Assembly (NCBI GenBank): GCA_013334965.1
Contig: JAAXWO010000003.1
Coordinates: 62,001-126,000 of the forward strand
DNA: 64,000 nt
Source: Chlorobiaceae bacterium
GTDB taxonomy: Bacteria; Bacteroidota; Chlorobiia; Chlorobiales; Chlorobiaceae
Reading direction: 5' to 3'
Of the stretch, positions 59,698 to 64,000 are shown one piece after another (the first letter of the stretch is position 1; each line of letters begins with the position of its first letter). The notes beneath the pieces are model-generated. The model did no database searches, was not told the DNA's origin, and was given only the letters and a program-made list of their open reading frames with translations. A program made the translations under genes and the position numbers.

Positions 59698-60495
59698 TTA
59701 TCGTTCCGCGACGATAAAGATGCGGTGGAACATGAGGTCGATCATGCCGTCGTTATCGGCCTGACGCTCGAATGCCTGATGGATGCCGTCGAGGAAGGCG
59801 GCTTCGAACCCTTCGGGCCACTCTCCATTGTAACATGCCGGGTCGAGGTACCCTGCCCTGGCGCCGGAACAGAACACGTCGAATGCCTGTTGCGGCGTCC
59901 TGAGGCTGCGCGACTCTTCGATAGTGCAGAACAGGACCCTGAACCCGGCCTGTTCGAAGAGTGATCGGTACTCATTTTCAGTTTCGAGGAAGAACCAGGG
60001 TGGCCGGAACCCTGAAAAAACCTTGCCGATCTCCGGATTCTCACTACACGTTTCGATTGCAGCGATAAATGCCGGGCAGTAGTCATGCCTTGCCGGTGCC
60101 TGTATGCCTATCCTTCCGCCTGGGCGAAGCGCCGTTCTCGCGTTGTCCAGGAAACGGGCAGGATTCCTGAACCACTGGAATGCGGAGTTGCAGTAGACGA
60201 TGTCGAACTCCTCCCGGAAGGCGATGCCTTCGGCGTCCATCTTCACGAAGCTGGTACGTTGATTGCTGAAAGCCTCGGATGCCACGCGCACCATTTCGCC
60301 GGAGGGGTCTATTCCTGTCACCTCGCCTGTTGTCCTTTTTGCCAGTTCAGCGGTGAGGTTTCCGGTACCGCATCCCACGTCGAGGATGTCAGCACTTTGC
60401 GGGATGTCGAGCAGCTCGATCAGCTTTGCTCCGGCCGAAGCCTGTACCAGAGAGGTCTGCCGGTAACGCGAGGCGATTTGGTCGAATCTTTCCAT
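59698..60495 (-). CDS. Class I SAM-dependent methyltransferase
   Basis: The 265-residue product has motif I (ADILDVGCGTGNLTAELAK), an acidic loop GIDPSGEMV, VKMDAEGIAF and YCNSAFQWF, all typical of class I small-molecule methyltransferases (trans-aconitate or ubiquinone methyltransferase-like). The substrate is unknown. It lies on the minus strand next to the Fic module and the MntA/HepT pair. Confidence 0.87.
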   Translation of the reverse strand: MERFDQIASRYRQTSLVQASAGAKLIELLDIPQSADILDVGCGTGNLTAELAKRTTGEVTGIDPSGEMVRVASEAFSNQRTSFVKMDAEGIAFREEFDIVYCNSAFQWFRNPARFLDNARTALRPGGRIGIQAPARHDYCPAFIAAIETCSENPEIGKVFSGFRPPWFFLETENEYRSLFEQAGFRVLFCTIEESRSLRTPQQAFDVFCSGARAGYLDPACYNGEWPEGFEAAFLDGIHQAFERQADNDGMIDLMFHRIFIVAER

Positions 60496-60740
60496 GGATA
60501 GTTGAGCTTTATTTTTCGTTGACCAGCCGGTCTAAAAGTATAAATGTGCCATTTTTATGCAATGTTGAGCATCGAAATGATACACATACATCTTTGAGTG
60601 TCGTTCATATGCGAGGAGTAAGTCAATTGAATCTTGAGTAAATTCAGCGGGATTCCGTGTTTCTGATGCTAATTTGGAGAATAGGCCATAGGACTTGATA
60701 TTTATAAGGTAATGGTATGGAATGAGAAGAAGAGTAACCG

Positions 60741-61136
60741 ATGTCCCAAACTATCGACCAACAGCTCAGGGAAATTCTGGAGCGACACGGAGCCCTTCGA
60801 CTTGCCCTGTTGTTTGGCTCTATGGCTAAAGGTACGTTTCATCGCGAAAGCGATCTGGACATAGCGGTCGGTGCATTGCGGCCTCTCAAAGTGCAGGAAA
60901 AGATCGTATTGGTCGAAGAGCTTGCCGAGGCATTTGGCCGGCCGGTTGATCTGGTTGATTTGTCGACCGTTGGCGAGCCTTTGCTTGGGCAGATACTGTC
61001 AGGGGGACGGAGAATTCTCGGAGATGATGCCAGCTATGCCGACCTGGTGCTCAAGCATCTTTATAACCAGGCGGATTTCGTGCCTTATCAGAAAAGAATC
61101 CTTCAGCTAAGGAGATCTGCATGGATTGGTCAGTGA
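60741..61136 (+). CDS. mntA: MntA-type nucleotidyltransferase antitoxin
   Basis: The 131-residue product has the minimal nucleotidyltransferase motif GSMAKGTFHRESDLDIAV (GS-X10-DxD) and looks intact. In HEPN-MNT type VII toxin-antitoxin pairs, MntA oligoAMPylates HepT to neutralise it. The HepT reading frame starts inside its 3' end (overlap 61121-61136) with AAGGAG before its ATG. Confidence 0.88.
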   Translation: MSQTIDQQLREILERHGALRLALLFGSMAKGTFHRESDLDIAVGALRPLKVQEKIVLVEELAEAFGRPVDLVDLSTVGEPLLGQILSGGRRILGDDASYADLVLKHLYNQADFVPYQKRILQLRRSAWIGQ

Positions 61137-61543
61137 TTGAACAGAAGCTTGAGTCATTGCGCCGCGCCATCCGTCGAGTCGAAGATAAATGTCCCGACAG
61201 TATCGAGGCATAGGTCAACGATTACGATGCCCAGGATATTCTGACCCTGAATCTCACCAGGGCGGTACAACTGTGCGTGGATATCGGCACCCATCTTATC
61301 GGTTCCCTGGATGTTCCTCCTCCGGATACCATGGGCAAAACATTTGACGTGTTGTGTCAAGCTGGTATTATCAGCATCGATCTGGCATCACGTTTGAAAA
61401 AAGCGGTTGGTTTTCGCAACATTGCTGTCCATAACTATGAGGCGGTGATCTGGTCAATTGTTTTTGCAGTTGCCTGAGAACATCTTCAGGATTATGAAGG
61501 GTTTGCAAAAGCGATAATCAACAGGTATGGTCAGGAACATTAA
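61121..61543 (+). pseudogene. hepT: HepT (HEPN ribonuclease toxin) with two in-frame stop codons
   Basis: Read in one frame, the 140-codon gene gives a complete HepT: MDWSVIEQKLESLRRAI, then VNDYDAQDILTLNLTRAVQL, KTFDVLCQAGII, and the catalytic RxxxxH in GFRNIAVHNY. It contains TAG at 61211-61213 (codon 31) and TGA at 61475-61477 (codon 119), and ends at TAA 61541-61543. No frameshift is needed. The toxin should therefore be inactive although its antitoxin is intact. Its start overlaps mntA by 16 nt. Confidence 0.85.
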
Positions 61544-61797
61544 AGCCGAAACCATAAACCTTTATCAATCGACTGGTTGCCACAGCACTATGCTTCGGTC
61601 GTAATTATTGAAGTGCAGGCATAAAGCTTTGCGGGTATCTGCATATCATCCCTCCTTGGCGAAAAGAGCTCCCTGAATTTCCTGAAAATTGACGGCTTTA
61701 CACCACCAAAGATGCTGGTTGACGCGGAGCTATATTGCTCCCGAATCGGTATTTTGTAAAAGGAGGACGCATTTCAGGAACCATCCGAAAAAAACGC

Positions 61798-63249
61798 ATG
61801 GCCATACTCGCCATCGACCAGGGCACGACCGGCACCACCTGCATGGTGTACGACGAATCGGGAAACGTGCCCGCAAGGGCTTACCGCGAACTGACGCAGA
61901 TCTATCCCCGCGCCGGATGGGTCGAGCACGATCCGGAAGAGATATGGAGGACGGTGGCCGACTGCGTGGCCCAGGTCAGGGCAGCCTGGGCCGGCAGTAT
62001 CGACGCGGTCGGCATCACCAACCAGCGCGAGACCACCGTTGTCTGGGATCGCAGGACGGGCAGGCCGGTGCACAACGCCATCGTCTGGCAGTGCCGACGC
62101 ACCAGCGAACTCTGCAGCCGTTACTCCGGAGAGGCGAAGCCCATACGGGAGATGACCGGACTGCCGGTTGACGCCTATTTCAGTGCCACCAAGATACGCT
62201 GGATCCTCGACAACGTCACGGGGGTCGACGCCGATGAGCTGCTGTTCGGCACGATTGACTCATGGCTCATCTGGAAGCTGACAGGCGGCCGGGTGCATGC
62301 GACCGATGTCACCAACGCCTCCCGAACGCTCCTGTTCGACATTCGTGAGCGGCGCTGGGACCCGGGGCTTGCCGCCCTGTTCGGCGTGCCCGAATCCATG
62401 CTTCCGGAGGTGAGACCTTCGATAGGCGGGTTCGGCACGGTAAACGCCATTCGTGAGCTGGATGGAGTGCCGATCGCAGGCGTTGCCGGAGACCAGCAGG
62501 CGGCCCTGTTCGGCCAGTGCTGTTTTGAGCCGGGATCGGTCAAGAACACCTACGGAACCGGTTGCTTCATGATGATGAACACCGGACAGGATTTCGTTCG
62601 TTCGGGCAACGGGCTGCTGACGACCCTCGCTCTCGACGGTTCTGGTCAGCCATGTTACGCCGTTGAAGGCTCCGTTTTCATAGGCGGGGCGGTGATGCAG
62701 TGGTTGCGCGACGGGTTGCGGATGATCGGCGACGCCGCGGAGTCGGAGCAGATGGCCGAATCGGTCGGCTCGAACGGCGGCGTCTACATGGTGCCTGCCT
62801 TCGTGGGACTCGGCGCGCCGCATTGGAACATGGATGCGCGAGGCACCATCGTAGGCCTGACGCGCGGAACATCAAGAGAGCATATAGTGAGGGCTGCGCT
62901 CGAATCGATCGCGTTCCAGTCGTACGACGTGTTCCGGGCGATGGCTGCCGACACGGGAATCGAGCCGCAGGGGCTGACGGTCGATGGAGGCGCAGTAAAG
63001 AACGGATTCCTCATGCAGTTCCAGTCCGACCTGCTCGACATTCCGGTGTTCAAGCCCCGGAACATCGAATCGACCGCGCTTGGAGCGGCGTGCCTTGCCG
63101 GTTTGCAGACGGGAGTCTGGAGCTCGTCAGCCGATCTCCGGGCATTGAACCAGGTGGACGCCACATTCAGGCCATCGATGAATAAGGAGGACAGGGAGAT
63201 GCTGCTCGAAGGTTGGCGCAAGGCGATCCGGCAGACGCTTGCCGAGTGA
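61798..63249 (+). CDS. glpK: Glycerol kinase
   Basis: The 483-residue product begins MAILAIDQGTTGTTCMVYDE and has the sugar kinase phosphate 1/2 motifs, GITNQRETTVVWD and YGTGCFMMMNTG, plus GLTVDGGAVKNGFLMQFQSD. It phosphorylates glycerol to glycerol-3-phosphate. A strong AGGAGG (61760-61765) lies 32 nt before this ATG; an in-frame ATT at 61771 would be ideally spaced. No glpF or glpD is adjacent, so the role may be lipid glycerol recycling. Confidence 0.93.
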   Translation: MAILAIDQGTTGTTCMVYDESGNVPARAYRELTQIYPRAGWVEHDPEEIWRTVADCVAQVRAAWAGSIDAVGITNQRETTVVWDRRTGRPVHNAIVWQCRRTSELCSRYSGEAKPIREMTGLPVDAYFSATKIRWILDNVTGVDADELLFGTIDSWLIWKLTGGRVHATDVTNASRTLLFDIRERRWDPGLAALFGVPESMLPEVRPSIGGFGTVNAIRELDGVPIAGVAGDQQAALFGQCCFEPGSVKNTYGTGCFMMMNTGQDFVRSGNGLLTTLALDGSGQPCYAVEGSVFIGGAVMQWLRDGLRMIGDAAESEQMAESVGSNGGVYMVPAFVGLGAPHWNMDARGTIVGLTRGTSREHIVRAALESIAFQSYDVFRAMAADTGIEPQGLTVDGGAVKNGFLMQFQSDLLDIPVFKPRNIESTALGAACLAGLQTGVWSSSADLRALNQVDATFRPSMNKEDREMLLEGWRKAIRQTLAE

Positions 63250-63376
63250 TTTCCTAGGATGATGGCAGATAATCATAGAGGGAATTATTGATTAAGCTAA
63301 ATCATTGTTATAAAAAAGTATGCTGAAGATATTGGAGTGAAGTCCCAGGAGTATTTGTATCTCTTTTTCTCTATCT

Positions 63377-63496
63377 CCCCGGGTTAAACCCCTCCTGAAT
63401 GTAGGAGGTTAAAACCCGGGGCAACTGAATGTAAGATATCTGAATGTCCGTCGGGCTAAAGGCCATCCTGAATGTGGGAGATCAACAGCCGGGGCA
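63377..63496. repeat. Pair of REP-like hairpins
   Basis: CCCCGGGTT pairs with AACCCGGGG (63377-63385 with 63413-63421) and CCTCC with GGAGG inside. A second, degenerate copy of the same design follows at about 63450-63496 (CATCCTGAATGTGGGAG core). They fill the gap between glpK and the CWC-type gene. Confidence 0.65.
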
Positions 63497-63505
63497 ATAA
63501 ACCTA

Positions 63506-63727
63506 ATGAATACCATGGCCAGACATACCCGACCCCATGAGGGCGTACCGGAAACCGTAACCTGCCCGATGTGCGGGAAGGAGTTCACCTGCGGACTTTC
63601 CAAATTATGCTGGTGCGCTACTTTGCCTATGTCCGACAAGGTTCGTGCCTGGCTTGCCGAACGTTACGAAACCTGTGTCTGCATGACATGCCTTATGAAA
63701 CTGATCGAGGATGATCAGAAAGGATGA
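63506..63727 (+). CDS. Cysteine-rich CWC-type small protein
   Basis: The 73-residue product has VTCPMCGKEFTCGLSKLCWC and a later CVCMTC, a pattern like the cysteine-rich CWC family, probably zinc-binding. Its function is unknown. Two nearby in-frame Met codons (63506 and 63515) could start it, and no clear Shine-Dalgarno is seen. Confidence 0.7.
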   Translation: MNTMARHTRPHEGVPETVTCPMCGKEFTCGLSKLCWCATLPMSDKVRAWLAERYETCVCMTCLMKLIEDDQKG

Positions 63728-64000
63728 TGCTGATCGACCGGCGTGATGCTCCAGGGCGTTTTGCCTCTTTCCATCGAATCGATCATCCGGACAGGGTGGC
63801 CACCTCCTTCCCCTCATCGAATTGTTTGTCAGACTCCTCTGCCTTCAGGGATCAGGGTTTTCTCCGCTCTTGATCGCCGTATCACCTGAACAAAAAACCT
63901 GGCAGGCTTATTACATGCCGGGAAATGCCGTCAGGTTGTCCGCATAAACCCCGTATGTTCGTTATATTGCCTGTGGTTTCGCCTTGAAGGCGATGTATCG

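Noticed and set aside
61121-61543. Recoding of stop codons as amino acids (for example selenocysteine) in hepT
   Set aside because: One codon is TAG and one TGA, no SECIS-like hairpin was seen, and neither lies at a catalytic position; decay is simpler.

Overview
The window is about 64 kb of a green sulfur bacterium chromosome (Chlorobiaceae; Chlorobium, Chlorobaculum or a close relative). The diagnostic genes are pscA and pscB, the P840 homodimeric type I reaction centre core and its FA/FB iron-sulfur subunit, and korAB, the 2-oxoglutarate:ferredoxin oxidoreductase of the reductive TCA cycle. A three-domain IspG and rubredoxin agree with this. No rRNA operon, prophage, transposase or CRISPR array is visible.

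Layout. 0-18 kb: the 3' end of mutL, tRNA-Arg, a c-type cytochrome, mtgA, a 52-residue rubredoxin, a small membrane protein, a minus-strand dapF / radical SAM / Memo-like operon, pscA-pscB, a GT2 glycosyltransferase, an EF-G-like GTPase, enolase, a DivIC/FtsB-like protein, ispG and an SDR overlapping it by ATGA. 18-30 kb: tRNA-Thr, Tyr, Thr and Trp, then secE-nusG-rplKAJL-rpoBC. 30-38 kb: accBC and efp (minus), hup and accA (plus), korAB (minus) and a small cysteine protein. This joins fatty-acid synthesis to rTCA carbon fixation. 38-54 kb: alaS, two tandem ferredoxins, serB, a methyltransferase, an HD protein, an OpgB-like sulfatase-fold transferase, guaA, PBP1A, a hydrolase, DedA, tRNA-Pro and a GyrI-like protein.

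54-64 kb is accessory in character. It begins with a carotenoid-type FAD oxidoreductase and a radical SAM gene. The usual partner of that radical SAM gene, a UDG-link-type protein, is pushed about 1 kb away by an island. The island is two inverted, heptamer-based tandem arrays around a four-helix-bundle (23S IVS-type) gene that carries an in-frame stop. Next comes a frameshifted Fic gene bounded by a ~98 bp direct duplication of the 3' end of the UDG-link gene, with a convergent ORF bearing an SxxxEG motif. Then come a methyltransferase, an intact MntA antitoxin next to a HepT toxin with two in-frame stops, glpK, a REP-like hairpin pair and a CWC-type protein. This zone looks like an insertion site for small selfish or toxin-antitoxin modules, several of which have decayed.

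Two families of short intergenic repeats recur: the GACGCGA-type heptamers and a TGGAC-based set found at three loci. Most transcription units end in clear hairpin-plus-T terminators. All assignments rest on reading the translations and DNA by eye; no database search was run.
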